Positions 1 through 9,178 are shown, counted from the stretch's first letter. The stretch: 64,000 nt of DNA from Bacteroidales bacterium (GCA_022653735.1 JALCSU010000003.1:1-64000); one strand, 5' to 3'. Made by a program: numbers and translations. The notes: generated by a model not told the origin, from the sequence alone.

Positions 1-2
1 AC

Positions 3-320
3 CGGCCGGAATATCTGGAGGGAAAGTTCTTCGAACTGTTGTTTGAGAAGGCGGAAATCGCTAAATTCGCTCCTAAGGAAGTGATTAAATACGAGAAAGA
101 TATGCTTACGCAGTGGGACATAGACGAGTACGTCGGCGAACAGGTCGAGAAAGGCATGAAGGAAGGCATGGAAAAAGGCATGGAGAAAGGGTTTAATGAG
201 GCGATTTCCATGGTTGCCAAGAACCTGCTGAAATCCGGAATGAAGCCTGAGGATGTTGCCAAGGCAACAACCATGAGCCTAAATGATGTTCATAAGATAG
301 AAAATGAACTGAACGGCTGA
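3..320 (+). CDS. Rpn-family recombination-promoting nuclease/putative transposase, C-terminal part
   Basis: The frame is open to the left edge, so this is the tail of a longer gene (family members are about 300 residues); a TTG at 39 is not a real start. The visible part holds the LEGKFFELLFEKAEIAKF-like segment typical of PD-(D/E)XK nuclease family transposases (Rpn), then an acidic/basic helix with a repeated KGMEKGMEKG pattern (about residues 50-60) and a helical C-terminal tail. The nuclease active site would lie outside the window. Rpn proteins are known to promote recombination in E. coli; activity here cannot be judged. Confidence 0.7.
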   Translation, partial: RPEYLEGKFFELLFEKAEIAKFAPKEVIKYEKDMLTQWDIDEYVGEQVEKGMKEGMEKGMEKGFNEAISMVAKNLLKSGMKPEDVAKATTMSLNDVHKIENELNG

Positions 321-653
321 ACTTGTTTCAGCATCTATGCCATCCAAGTTGCAGCCTCAGTCCCCTTTGTCATCCTGACCAAAGTAAGTACCTAGATTAC
401 CCCAAAAGAGATCCTGAATCAAGTTCAGGATGACGAGAGGGGTGCGTGCTGAATAAGTTCAGGATAAGGAATTGTATAAATATTCCAAAATACATTCATA
501 ATAAACAAGTTATACAAATAGCCCGCATGGTCGGAGAGGTTTTGTGAAAACGGCGGAACTGGAGCACCATCACGGCAGAATGCGGGACGCAATCATTTGT
601 AAAAAGTGAAGAATAATCCGAATTATTGGTAAATGAAAAGAATTAAGAATAAG
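321..653. other. Gene-free stretch with a REP-like palindrome
   Basis: No coding frame is convincing. The stretch contains the perfect hairpin atcctgaa/ttcaggat (411-418 and 424-431, loop tcaag), two partial copies nearby (catcctgac near 371 and ttcaggat near 458), and a longer-range inverted pair cccgcat/atgcggg (522-528 and 580-586). The same hairpin type recurs at 17010-17030. Confidence 0.55.
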
Positions 654-661
654 TAATTTTG
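654..661 (+). promoter_or_regulatory. Bacteroidetes -7 box (TAATTTTG) for the cupin gene
   Basis: An exact match to TAnnTTTG. It ends only 12 nt before the ATG at 674, so the mRNA leader would be very short. No clear -33 TTTG is seen at the usual spacing. Confidence 0.5.
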
Positions 662-673
662 CAATAAATGCAA

Positions 674-1891
674 ATGAACATGAAACATAAATTCTTTGCC
701 TTGGCGGCCATGATTTTCATGGCAGTCTTTGGCGCAAACGCACAGGGAAATATGAACAAGACAGAAATAGAGGTTTCCCACATCAGCGATTTCCCAGTTG
801 GGGAGCCTAACACAGGCTACGCAAAGTATTTCAGCGGAAAATCATGGCTGGCTCCGATGACATTCGACAAGAAACTGAACGTCCCTGTTTCAAACGTGAC
901 TTTCGAGCCAGGCTGCCGGAACAATTGGCACAAGCACTCTGTGGGCCAGATTTTAATTGCAGTCGGTGGAGTCGGATACTATCAGGAGCGCGGCAAAGAG
1001 GCCGTGAAAATGCTTCCTGGCAACGTAATCGAGATTCCTGCTGATGTTGAGCACTGGCACGGAGCCGCACCGGACAGCTGGTTTCAGCATCTTGCAATTT
1101 CTCCAGACCCGCAGAACAATAAAAGCACTTGGCTGGAGCAGGTGAGCGATGAAGAATATAACAAATTGAGGATCAATGGCAGCATGGCTTCCCTGAAACA
1201 AACGGATCCGGACATCTACGAGATATTCACGAATTTCACTGGAAATGAAGTACCATCCAGCACGACCATAGATGCCCGCACAAGATACATGGCAATATTG
1301 GCAACCCTTCTCGGCTGCCAGGGAGTAGATGAATACAAGGCCGTGCTTCCAGATGCATTGAATGCCGGCCTCAGTCCAGTGGAAATCAAGGAAATTGAAT
1401 ATCAAGCCATAGCTTATTGCGGCATGGGCAGGATCAGGCCTTTCCTCTATGCCACGAATCTGGTGTTCAAAGCTCAGGGGATAAAGCTCCCGCTGGAGTC
1501 TCAGACCACGACCAATGCTGACAACAGACTTCAGAAAGGCAATCAAACCCAAGTCGATATATTCGGAGAAGGAATGAAAAACTTCTGGGAGAATGCTCCT
1601 TATGAGAGGAAGAAGATAAACCGCTGGCTGGCAGACAATTGCTTCGGCGATTATTACACCCGCAAAGGTCTTGACCTGCGGCAGCGTGAACTTATCACCT
1701 TCTGCTTCCTCGCCGGACAGGGCGGCTGCGAGCCACAACTCACCGGCCACGCCGCAGGCAACATGAGGATGGGCAACGATGCCGAATTTCTCACCGAAAT
1801 CATCTGCCAATGCGTCCCTTACATTGGTTATCCCCGCTCACTTAACGCACTCAGCTGCATAAAAAATGCAGCCGAAGCACAGAAGAAATAA
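674..1891 (+). CDS. Exported cupin / carboxymuconolactone decarboxylase-like protein
   Basis: The start has a signal peptide ending GANAQ, so the product is periplasmic. ATG codons lie at 668, 674 and 680; 674 gives the MNMK start seen in several neighbours and leaves room after the -7 box. Residues about 60-150 form a cupin with metal-ligand-like histidines (NNWHKHSVGQ, then ADVEHWHG). About 185-400 contains one or two carboxymuconolactone decarboxylase/AhpD-like segments (TIDARTRYMAILATLLGCQG and RQRELITFCFLAGQGG). Cupin-CMD fusions are common in Bacteroidetes and are usually thought to be redox or ring-lactone enzymes, but the substrate is unknown. The 3' end lies just before the DUF362 lipoprotein, suggesting a two-gene operon. 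Confidence 0.8.
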   Translation: MNMKHKFFALAAMIFMAVFGANAQGNMNKTEIEVSHISDFPVGEPNTGYAKYFSGKSWLAPMTFDKKLNVPVSNVTFEPGCRNNWHKHSVGQILIAVGGVGYYQERGKEAVKMLPGNVIEIPADVEHWHGAAPDSWFQHLAISPDPQNNKSTWLEQVSDEEYNKLRINGSMASLKQTDPDIYEIFTNFTGNEVPSSTTIDARTRYMAILATLLGCQGVDEYKAVLPDALNAGLSPVEIKEIEYQAIAYCGMGRIRPFLYATNLVFKAQGIKLPLESQTTTNADNRLQKGNQTQVDIFGEGMKNFWENAPYERKKINRWLADNCFGDYYTRKGLDLRQRELITFCFLAGQGGCEPQLTGHAAGNMRMGNDAEFLTEIICQCVPYIGYPRSLNALSCIKNAAEAQKK

Positions 1892-1913
1892 ACGTTCAGG
1901 AAACTTAATATTC

Positions 1914-2945
1914 ATGAATATGCGTAAAAATAATTTTTCCACGATCGCTCTCTCTGCCCTGATGATGCTTGTTACCGTCAGCTGCGGAGCAAATGGCTCG
2001 AATAAAACCTCTCAGAAGGATAATGCAACCTCGACTGAGGTCAGCGACTCTTCGATAGTTTACATGACTACTGAAATTACTCCCGAATCTCTGGTGAAAA
2101 TTTACGAGGCTCTTGGCAAGGAAGCAAAAGGCCGCGTCGCAGTAAAGATCAGCACGGGGGAATCCGAAGAAACCGGATACCTACGTCCCGCATTCATCAA
2201 GCCGCTCGTGGATCTCGTAAATGGCACGATCGTAGAGTGCAATACCGCCTACGGCGGAGTCCGCAGCAACACTGCAGACCACCGCAAGGCAATTGAGGAG
2301 AGAGGCTTCACTGAAGCAAACGGCTTCAAGAAAGTCGATATCATGGACGAGGAAGGAAACATGAACATCCCCGTCAAGGACTCTACCCACATCAAGTACG
2401 ACATTGTCGGCACGCACTTAGCCAATTACGACTTCATGATTAATCTGGCTCATTTCAAGGGTCACGCCATGGGCGGATTCGGAGGTGTTCTCAAGAATCA
2501 GTCTATCGGGGTAGCATCGGCAGACGGCAAGGCATACATCCACACGGCGGGCAAGGTCCAGTCACCAAGCCAGCTTTGGAGCAATCTTCCTGAGCAGGAT
2601 GCTTTTCTGGAATCCATGGCTGCGGCTGCTCAGGCCGTCGCCGACCATTTCGGAGACAACATTCTCTACATTGACGTAATGAATAACATGTCTGTGGACT
2701 GTGACTGCGATGCCCATCCTGCGAAACCAGAAATAAAGGATATCGGAATCCTTGCCTCAACTGACCCTGTCGCTCTTGACCAGGCATGCCTGGATCTTGT
2801 CTTCAACCATCAGACACGCGAAGGGGACAATCCTGCGCCGCTTGTAGAAAGGATCAACAGCCGTCATGGCACCCACACTGTCGATTATGCTGCCAAAATC
2901 GGCCTCGGTTCGCAAACCTACAAGCTCGTCAGCATAGACAAATAG
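1914..2945 (+). CDS. DUF362 domain lipoprotein
   Basis: The start at 1914 (ATGAATATG, giving MNMRKN) follows the cupin stop by 22 nt. An upstream in-frame ATG at 1866 would overlap that gene and spoil the signal peptide. A lipoprotein signal runs to the lipobox Cys in TVSCGAN. The rest matches the DUF362 family: VAVKISTGESEETGYLRP, then the NLAHFKGHAMGGFGGVLKN core, then a cysteine cluster DCDCDAHPAKP near residue 260. DUF362 is annotated as a possible Fe-S centre domain. The surviving cysteines fit a metal site, but this is inference. A strong hairpin (3064-3115) follows. Confidence 0.75.
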   Translation: MNMRKNNFSTIALSALMMLVTVSCGANGSNKTSQKDNATSTEVSDSSIVYMTTEITPESLVKIYEALGKEAKGRVAVKISTGESEETGYLRPAFIKPLVDLVNGTIVECNTAYGGVRSNTADHRKAIEERGFTEANGFKKVDIMDEEGNMNIPVKDSTHIKYDIVGTHLANYDFMINLAHFKGHAMGGFGGVLKNQSIGVASADGKAYIHTAGKVQSPSQLWSNLPEQDAFLESMAAAAQAVADHFGDNILYIDVMNNMSVDCDCDAHPAKPEIKDIGILASTDPVALDQACLDLVFNHQTREGDNPAPLVERINSRHGTHTVDYAAKIGLGSQTYKLVSIDK

Positions 2946-2964
2946 TTAGTACACGTTTTTTCAG

Positions 2965-3003
2965 TGGTGGACAATAGTTGTGGTGACCACAAGGTCATCA
3001 AGT
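2965..3003 (+). pseudogene. Scrap of a transposase N-terminus
   Basis: Thirteen codons read VVDNSCGDHKVIK, closely resembling VVDKSRGGYKVIK in the transposase start at 16225. There is no start codon or continuation. It is too short to be sure. Confidence 0.3.
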
Positions 3004-3063
3004 CATCTGCTGTGACAGCGACTACCAGTTTGTCCACTGCCAGTCCGGAGACATTCCGGTTCT

Positions 3064-3115
3064 AATGCGAAGGACCCCGAAAGCTTTCTACTCAGCCTTT
3101 CGGGGTGCTTTGCAT
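3064..3115. terminator. Hairpin terminator between convergent genes
   Basis: Arms accccgaaag (3074-3083) and ctttcggggt (3097-3106) pair perfectly, with weaker pairing outward (aatgc/gcatt). It lies between convergent genes, so it may serve both. A close relative of the sequence sits at 15186-15234. Confidence 0.65.
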
Positions 3116-3146
3116 TTTAGAGGCGCTTTTTTGTATATTAATATCT

Positions 3147-3857
3147 CTACAGAGTGAGGTTTATTATTTCGCTATAGTTCGACTCGCTAGCCTCAGTTGA
3201 GCGGATGCTCATTCTTACGGATATTTTCTTATATCGATCGTACAGTGCCTTGAGAGAAGACTGTTGTTCGCTTGTAAGAGTCACGGGAATGGTGTTGCTC
3301 CCGGTATGCAGATACGAGGCAGGTATCTGAAAAGCGGCATCGTTGTTTTGTTCATCAATCAGTGAAGTATGTCCTACGATTACATAGCCATAACTAATTG
3401 TCGTAGAGGATACTACCTGTTCTATGTTAAATGAGGCACTTCCAGATGACCCATTCAGTGAGCAGGTTGGATTGGATATGATGAAATAAGGGGTGACATT
3501 CACGGTTATGGAAGTGTTCCCTTTCACTTTTACCTCAATAGTGTCCCGATTATTCACCCATGGCCCGTTCTTGTCTTTCGTTACGAGTTTGTAGTCTCCG
3601 TTGAAAAGTTTAGTGCTGAAATTCCCATCTTGATCCACGTAAATGGTGATTGGAGATTTCAACTCATATCCAGACTGGTACAGCTGCAGCTGGATAGTGT
3701 TGCCGGTGCCTTTGACTCTTACATTCTGCCCATTGTACTGGATGCTACCTTTCAGAGTGGATTCAGGCTCATTGAAATTATCATAGCCGCAGGCACTTAG
3801 CCCGGCAATAAGCGTTGCAAAGGCGGCTGTCTTAATTATGATCTTTTTCATATTCAT
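3147..3857 (-). CDS. DUF3823 surface lipoprotein of a SusC/SusD locus
   Basis: 236 residues starting MNMKKI, with a lipoprotein signal ending at the Cys of LSACGYDN. The N-terminal half (about 30-115: PESTLKGSIQYNG, then an Ig-like strand pattern to DTIEVKVKG) fits DUF3823, a family nearly always found behind susD. The C-terminal half is a second beta-rich domain. It is the last gene of the leftward locus (SusC remnant, SusD, this). The family is thought to sit on the cell surface and help bind glycan; the ligand is unknown. A shared terminator lies just beyond its 3' end. Confidence 0.75.
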   Translation of the reverse strand: MNMKKIIIKTAAFATLIAGLSACGYDNFNEPESTLKGSIQYNGQNVRVKGTGNTIQLQLYQSGYELKSPITIYVDQDGNFSTKLFNGDYKLVTKDKNGPWVNNRDTIEVKVKGNTSITVNVTPYFIISNPTCSLNGSSGSASFNIEQVVSSTTISYGYVIVGHTSLIDEQNNDAAFQIPASYLHTGSNTIPVTLTSEQQSSLKALYDRYKKISVRMSIRSTEASESNYSEIINLTL

Positions 3858-3881
3858 TAATATTCAAGAACATACATAATG

Positions 3882-5717
3882 CTATTGATAAGGATTCCTG
3901 ACGAGAAGTCTATTTTTGTTCATCCAGTCATCAGATATGAAATTGTAATAATTCCTCATCTGGAAATAATGAGCATTCGGATACATGAAATATTCATCTT
4001 CTACGAAAACCCATTGTCCGTTATGCTCGTTTCCAGGGGCTACAACCTTGTATGGCCAGAGACATCGGTTGCGGGCTATTGAGCTCGTGGCATCCCCGTC
4101 GAAAATCACATGGGACAGGCGCCAGCGTTTGAGGTCCCACCAGCGATGAAACTCGAAAGCAAATTCGACGGCATTCTCATGCACGATGTTTTCGAAAGTT
4201 ATGGCAGAGAGATCCTGCACTCCAGCTCTCTTGCGAACGACATTGATGTACTTGACGGCATCTGCATTGCTTCCAAGCTCGAAAGAGGCCTCGCATGCGA
4301 TAGTGTAGGCTTCGGAAATCCTGAAATATGGCCACCACATGGTTGAACGGGCTCCGTTGCGCATGGAAGAACCAGGGGATTCGTCCAAGAATTTCCGGAA
4401 GAAGAACCCGGTCTTGTTAACATATTGCTGGTTGGAATGCTTTGGACCGTTCATGGATGTGAGTATGTCGTCGTTGGCTCTAGACCCGAGTTCTCCAACG
4501 TTCAGCGTCCATTGTCCGTTCACAAGATTCAGCTGCCCGGCCTGAAGTTCGCAAGCCGTCCCTCTGAAAGTTCCTCCAGGATAAAGGACAGTTCCGTAAA
4601 GGCGTGGATCCCTATCGTCGAAAGGTTCAGAACATGAATTGTAGAATACATAGGATCCGTCTGCGTTCTTGGTCTTGAATGGAGCTCCTTTTCCAGGCTC
4701 ATCCGTATCCAAAGGCTCGAACATTTCCACTAAATTCAGGACCGGGCCGGCATAGCTGTTGTCAATGTCATCCTTGTATTGAGATGGGATGTTGGCATTG
4801 GAAAAGCTTACGGTGCTGCCAGGGTAGTAGTAGTCATGCGCCCACATTACTTCCGTATTGTTGTCTTTGATGCATATGGCATTGTAGAAATTCTTTCCTT
4901 TGTCAGGGTCGTTGTCCTGAATCACGTACGGACTGTTCTCGATGACATCTTTGGCGGCAGTGAGAGCCATATTGTAGTATTCGCTGGCGAGTTCTGCTGG
5001 TATCCCGACCTCATGCCCGCTTGTCTGGATCGGGGTAGTGAGCAGATTGTTGTATTTGGCCAGCGATGCCGCATAGATTGCTGCCCTGGCTTCGAGGATC
5101 CTTGCAGTCCACTTGTTTGCGCGCGCCGAATGCGTCGTCTTATCTCCTTTCATAAGGTTGTACGCCGCCTCGCATTCATCTATAACATAATTATAGCTCT
5201 CGGCCTCAGTAGCACGAGCCTTGGTGTAGGCTAAGACGTCTTCCGGTCTATTGTAAGAGTACACCTCATCACCCATGAGAGGAACCCCGCCGAGGCCCCT
5301 GATCATGTTGAAATAGCACCATGCGCGCAAGAATCGCACTTCGCCTTCGTATGGCTTCTTCTGTTCATCTGTCAGAGCTCTGGTTTCGGCGAGACTTTGC
5401 AGGAATTGATTGCAGTTTCTCACGAAGCCATAATCATAAACCCTCCACAAGGCATCTGAATAGGTATGGAGATTGTCAGGACCGCCATCCATCTTTGCCG
5501 CTTCATCGATGTAGGTAAATGAGTAACTGTCATTCAGGTTGATTCCGTAGTTCACTCTGCCGTAAAGGTTTGCAAGCACGGATTTGATCATCACCTCATC
5601 GCCGAACACCTCATCTGAATTGTAGATGTTGTCTGGTTTCTGATCTAGGAAGCCTTTACAGCTTCCAAGCATAACCATGAAAGAGGCTATTAATAATATG
5701 TTTGTGAATTTTCTCAT
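3882..5717 (-). CDS. SusD/RagB-family outer-membrane lipoprotein
   Basis: 611 residues from ATG 5717 (the alternative TTG two codons upstream is unlikely). The lipoprotein signal ends GSCKGFLDQKPDN, the classic start of mature SusD proteins. TPR-like helices (about 80-200; WCYFNMIRGLGGVPL) and the C-terminal region (KYINVVRKRAGV, then FEFHRWWDLKRWR) are typical. SusD caps the SusC barrel and binds the glycan. The gene is intact although its SusC partner just upstream is deleted internally, so it is probably an orphan or under relaxed selection. Only 6 nt separate the SusC stop and this start. Confidence 0.9.
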   Translation of the reverse strand: MRKFTNILLIASFMVMLGSCKGFLDQKPDNIYNSDEVFGDEVMIKSVLANLYGRVNYGINLNDSYSFTYIDEAAKMDGGPDNLHTYSDALWRVYDYGFVRNCNQFLQSLAETRALTDEQKKPYEGEVRFLRAWCYFNMIRGLGGVPLMGDEVYSYNRPEDVLAYTKARATEAESYNYVIDECEAAYNLMKGDKTTHSARANKWTARILEARAAIYAASLAKYNNLLTTPIQTSGHEVGIPAELASEYYNMALTAAKDVIENSPYVIQDNDPDKGKNFYNAICIKDNNTEVMWAHDYYYPGSTVSFSNANIPSQYKDDIDNSYAGPVLNLVEMFEPLDTDEPGKGAPFKTKNADGSYVFYNSCSEPFDDRDPRLYGTVLYPGGTFRGTACELQAGQLNLVNGQWTLNVGELGSRANDDILTSMNGPKHSNQQYVNKTGFFFRKFLDESPGSSMRNGARSTMWWPYFRISEAYTIACEASFELGSNADAVKYINVVRKRAGVQDLSAITFENIVHENAVEFAFEFHRWWDLKRWRLSHVIFDGDATSSIARNRCLWPYKVVAPGNEHNGQWVFVEDEYFMYPNAHYFQMRNYYNFISDDWMNKNRLLVRNPYQ

Positions 5718-5723
5718 ATTCAA

Positions 5724-7369
5724 TTAGAATTTAAGGCTGAATCCGAGATTGATAATCCTGGTCGTAGGATATTGCAGACCACTGTCGGTAGTTTCCTCAG
5801 GGTCAAAACCAGGTTTGTTGGTGATGGTGAACACGTTGGTTCCTGCGCAATAGACTCTAAATGACTTTGCTCCGATTAGCTTGAGCCATTTCTCTGGAAC
5901 GGTGTAGCCAACTTCAAAATTGCGCAGCTTGACGTAATGTACATTCACGAACCAGAGATCGCTGACTCTAGAATAGTTACTATGGCTCGTGTTCCCAATG
6001 AGTAGCATTGGATATTTGCCTTTAACCAGCTCGCTGTTCGGATCCCAGATGTCTTTCAGGGTCCAGCTATCTTTCATATAATACTGCGGGTTGTTGCCCC
6101 CGTCGTGGAAAGGATACTGCTGCTCGTATCTAGGATTGAAGCCCATGCCTGATCCGCCGGTGAAATCCAAAGCCAAGTCTATTCCTTTCCAGCTGGCAGC
6201 CAGATTGATGCCCCAACCGTAAGCTTCTCAGTGATCTTCGCATCAATATTCATCTGCACGTTCGTCCTATAGAAACCACCGTAATTCCTGATGGCAGCTT
6301 CCTGCTTGAGATCGCCGATGGAGAAATAATAGTTGATTTTGTCGGAACCTCCTTGCGCATTCACGCTGATGTAGGTTTGAGGAGAAGTCTTCCATATGAA
6401 GTCGTACCAATTGAAAGGACGGTAGCCATCTTCCTTGCCTTCCAGCCATTTTGCATAATCTTCTTTTGAATATGTATAAGATGAGCCCTGAACGGTCTGA
6501 GATGCTATGTAATGACTGAGGTAAGTATCGATGTCGGCAGGTTTCGCCATTCTGGAGATATTCTGCCAGCCATAATATCCGGTCACTTCCACGGTAGGCG
6601 CTGTGTTCAGTTTTCCGTGTTTCGTTGTAACTACTACGACACCATTGCCGGCGCGCACGCCGTAAATGGCAGCAGAGGCATCTTTTAGGATGCTCATCTG
6701 CTCGATATCGTTGACATCCAGATTGTTGAATTGGCCTTCGTCTTTAATCACGCCATCAATGACATAGAGGGGCGTGCCCATGTTTCGAATCTGGATAGAA
6801 GTCGATGCTCCAGGACGGCCATCGCTCTGGCGGCTGTTTATGCCTGCCACTTTGCCGACTAACGTACCGGATGTCGTCGATGCAAGAGATCTGGAAATGT
6901 CACCCTCCCCGACGCTTGAAATCGCCCCTGTCAGTGATTCCTTTCGCTGTGTCGTGCCAAAGCCCAGCACTACGACTTCGCTCAAGCTCTCAACGTCTTC
7001 CTTTAGGGTGACATTTATGACTGTGCGTCCATTTACCGCTATGGTCTGACTGACATAGCCTATGGAAGAAAAAATGAGGTAGGGTTCGGAGGTGGTGCAT
7101 GTCAAGGAATAATTACCGTCATGGTCGGTAGTCATTCCATTCTGCGTGCCTCTTTCAATTACCGCTATGCCTTCGAGTGAGTGACCAGCCTGATCGACAA
7201 TTTTGCCTTTAACATTAATCTCGGATTGTGTTGACCACCATCCGAGATAGCTGGTTCCGGCATAAACAGGCTCGTAAGCCACCGTTCCTGCGAACGTAGC
7301 TAGACATGCGATGCAAATAAGCCTGAAGAGGCACATTCGCATCCAGCTTTTTCGTAAGACAGTTCTCAT
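5724..7369 (-). pseudogene. SusC-type TonB-dependent transporter with large internal deletion
   Basis: Two frames carry the two ends of one SusC. 7369-6179 encodes a signal-like start, a carboxypeptidase-regulatory-like domain (INVKGKIVDQ to TLKED), the plug (SEVVVLGFGTTQRKES to GNGVVVVTTK) and the first barrel strands, then stops at about residue 396. The C-terminus continues in another frame from about 6200 to 5724: WGINLAASWKG, the NYSRVSDLWFVNVHYVKLRNFEVGY region, and a terminal Phe (SLKF) as expected of a barrel. Normal SusC proteins are about 1000 residues; here about 550 codons remain. Most of the barrel is gone and the join is out of frame, so no working transporter can be made. Confidence 0.88.
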
Positions 7370-7446
7370 AAAATAATGATTAATAATATATTGGGAGTAT
7401 GAATTAACTCATTGGCCTGCTGCAGTTCTAGTGTCGTGTTTAAGAA

Positions 7447-7454
7447 CAAATATA
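7447..7454 (-). promoter_or_regulatory. -7 box (TATATTTG) for the leftward SusC locus
   Basis: The minus strand reads TATATTTG, an exact TAnnTTTG match, about 75 nt upstream of the SusC remnant start. Confidence 0.5.
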
Positions 7455-7495
7455 ACATTTTTTATTTATTACAACGTTTTAACAAAAATTAATCA

Positions 7496-7537
7496 TTTGG
7501 AGCCACTCCTTCCTTTTGGAGCCACTCCTTCCTTTTG
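7496..7537. repeat. Tandem 19-bp repeat between divergent loci
   Basis: 42 nt with period 19 (2.2 copies), unit around ggagccactccttcctttt. It lies between the two divergent SusC-locus promoters, about 20 nt upstream of the sigma-gene -7 box. Confidence 0.85.
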
Positions 7538-7556
7538 TCTTAATTGCATAAAGTGT

Positions 7557-7564
7557 TACATTTG
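7557..7564 (+). promoter_or_regulatory. -7 box (TACATTTG) for the ECF sigma gene
   Basis: Exact TAnnTTTG match 28 nt upstream of the chosen start. The surrounding 16 nt, aagtgttacatttgtc, recur exactly at 16711-16726. Confidence 0.55.
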
Positions 7565-7591
7565 TCCAAATGCCATTTGAATTTTATATCT

Positions 7592-8149
7592 ATGGGCAAC
7601 GATTTTGATGAAACATTCTTAAGTATTGATGGTGAATCTGCGGCCACTTTCGAAAAAATATTCATGAAGTATCAGCCCATACTGTTATATTTCATTAATG
7701 GTTTCATCAAAGATCTAGAGACATCAAAGGATATCTGTCAAAATATATTCTTTATGCTTTGGAGAGATCGGAAAAAGCTTTCGGCCATTTCATCTCTTGA
7801 CACATATTTATTTTTTATCGCAAAAGAAGCGGTATGCAATTTTTTTGACCATGAAGTGGTTAGCGACAAATATATTTCTCATATTCTTCATTCGCCCATA
7901 GAAACAGACGATAGCGAAGAACGGTTATTCGCAAATGAACTTGAGAATAAGATCCGGCAGACCATAAAAGAAATGCCACAGAAGCGCCGTCTAATCTTCT
8001 ACCTTAGCAGGGACAAAAGATTAAGCAATCAAGAAATAGCTGAGAGACTCAACATTAGTAGGCGAACAGTAGAAAACCACCTAACATCTGCATTAGCAGA
8101 TATCCGGAAAAGTCTAAAATTAATTTTATTGATGTTCTTTTGTGTGTAA
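7592..8149 (+). CDS. ECF-type RNA polymerase sigma factor
   Basis: The start at ATG 7592 (MGNDFDET) gives 185 residues, normal for Bacteroidetes ECF factors. An upstream start at 7544 would lie before the promoter box. Region 2 spans about 20-90 (EKIFMKYQPILLYFINGFIK, then the SKDICQNIFFMLWR core). Region 4 helix-turn-helix spans about 120-175 (LSNQEIAERLNISRRTVENH). The FecR anti-sigma gene follows after 39 nt, then SusC with an STN domain: the standard cell-surface signalling set. It should drive the adjacent SusC/SusD operon when the transporter meets its substrate. Confidence 0.88.
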   Translation: MGNDFDETFLSIDGESAATFEKIFMKYQPILLYFINGFIKDLETSKDICQNIFFMLWRDRKKLSAISSLDTYLFFIAKEAVCNFFDHEVVSDKYISHILHSPIETDDSEERLFANELENKIRQTIKEMPQKRRLIFYLSRDKRLSNQEIAERLNISRRTVENHLTSALADIRKSLKLILLMFFCV

Positions 8150-8188
8150 ATGTGTGTTTCGTTTTTATTTTAATAAGGAAGAGATCAA

Positions 8189-9178
8189 ATGGGAATTATA
8201 CATAAATATTTTAGCAATAATTTCTCGAAGCCTGTTCGGGAAAAATTCAAATGGTGGGTCGTAAACAGTAAAAATGCTGATATTGAAGAAGAATTCAAAT
8301 CCATATGGCAGGAGTCTCCTTCTCAGATCACAGAAGATACCAGAATAGAATTCCGAAGATTGAAAAATAGAATAATAGAACACGAACAGTCTAAAACATC
8401 GGTCTCTAGGCGGATGACAATTGCTGCATCTATAGTTATTGCAGCTTCTCTAGGTGCAACTATAACATATTTTATTTCCGAGCACAGAGTCAATCGCATC
8501 CTTACGGACAATGAACTGTTTCAAATTTCTGTTCCTAATGGAGAATCTTATGCTACTAACCTACCAGATGGAAGCAAAGTGACTCTTGGTGCAGGATCAA
8601 CCCTGATTAGTCCGAGGTCTTTCGGAAATGGCAAACGGACATTATTCCTATCAGGCAAGGCTCTCTTCGAAGTGAAAAAGGATGAAAGACACCCTTTCAT
8701 CGTCAATACAAGAGACTGGTCAGTTACAGCCCTCGGCACCATATTCGACGTTGACGCTTATCCTGATTCTAAAATCAGCTCTTCTACATTAAAAGAAGGT
8801 AGGATAAAGATAACAATCAATAAATTACATGACAATACTATGGCCGAGGAATATTATATTTTCCCAAATCAGCAGCTGATATATGATAAAGACACTAAAG
8901 CTGTTTCCATTTCAGATGTTAGCGCAGATCAGAAGATGTCATGGACAAAGGGATACCAGATATTCGAGAAATCTTCGTTCTCTGAAATTATCTCAGCCTT
9001 GGAGAAAATTTATGGGGTCAGGATAGTTTGTAATGACATCGAAAAAATAAATGGCTCATTCAATGTTAAATTTTTCCCGAACGAATCAATCACGGATGTC
9101 CTTGAAATTCTTCACAACGTCAATTATAGCTTTACCTACAAAAATGTAAATGGGACGATATATATCAATGTAGAATAA
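8189..9178 (+). CDS. FecR-family anti-sigma factor
   Basis: 329 residues. A cytoplasmic N-terminus is followed by a transmembrane helix at about 72-93 (TIAASIVIAASLGATITYF). A FecR domain occupies about 115-215 (NLPDGSKVTLGAGSTL, FLSGKALFEVKKDERHPFIV, VTALGTIFDV), and a C-terminal DUF4974-like domain about 260-329 (SFSEIISALEKIYGV). FecR proteins hold or activate their ECF factor according to the state of the STN domain of the partner SusC in the periplasm. The order sigma, FecR, SusC supports that role. It is followed by a 110-nt gap before SusC. Confidence 0.88.
   Translation: MGIIHKYFSNNFSKPVREKFKWWVVNSKNADIEEEFKSIWQESPSQITEDTRIEFRRLKNRIIEHEQSKTSVSRRMTIAASIVIAASLGATITYFISEHRVNRILTDNELFQISVPNGESYATNLPDGSKVTLGAGSTLISPRSFGNGKRTLFLSGKALFEVKKDERHPFIVNTRDWSVTALGTIFDVDAYPDSKISSSTLKEGRIKITINKLHDNTMAEEYYIFPNQQLIYDKDTKAVSISDVSADQKMSWTKGYQIFEKSSFSEIISALEKIYGVRIVCNDIEKINGSFNVKFFPNESITDVLEILHNVNYSFTYKNVNGTIYINVE

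Noticed and set aside
953..1810. 285-residue frame antisense to the cupin gene
   Set aside because: Shadow of a strongly supported gene on the other strand.
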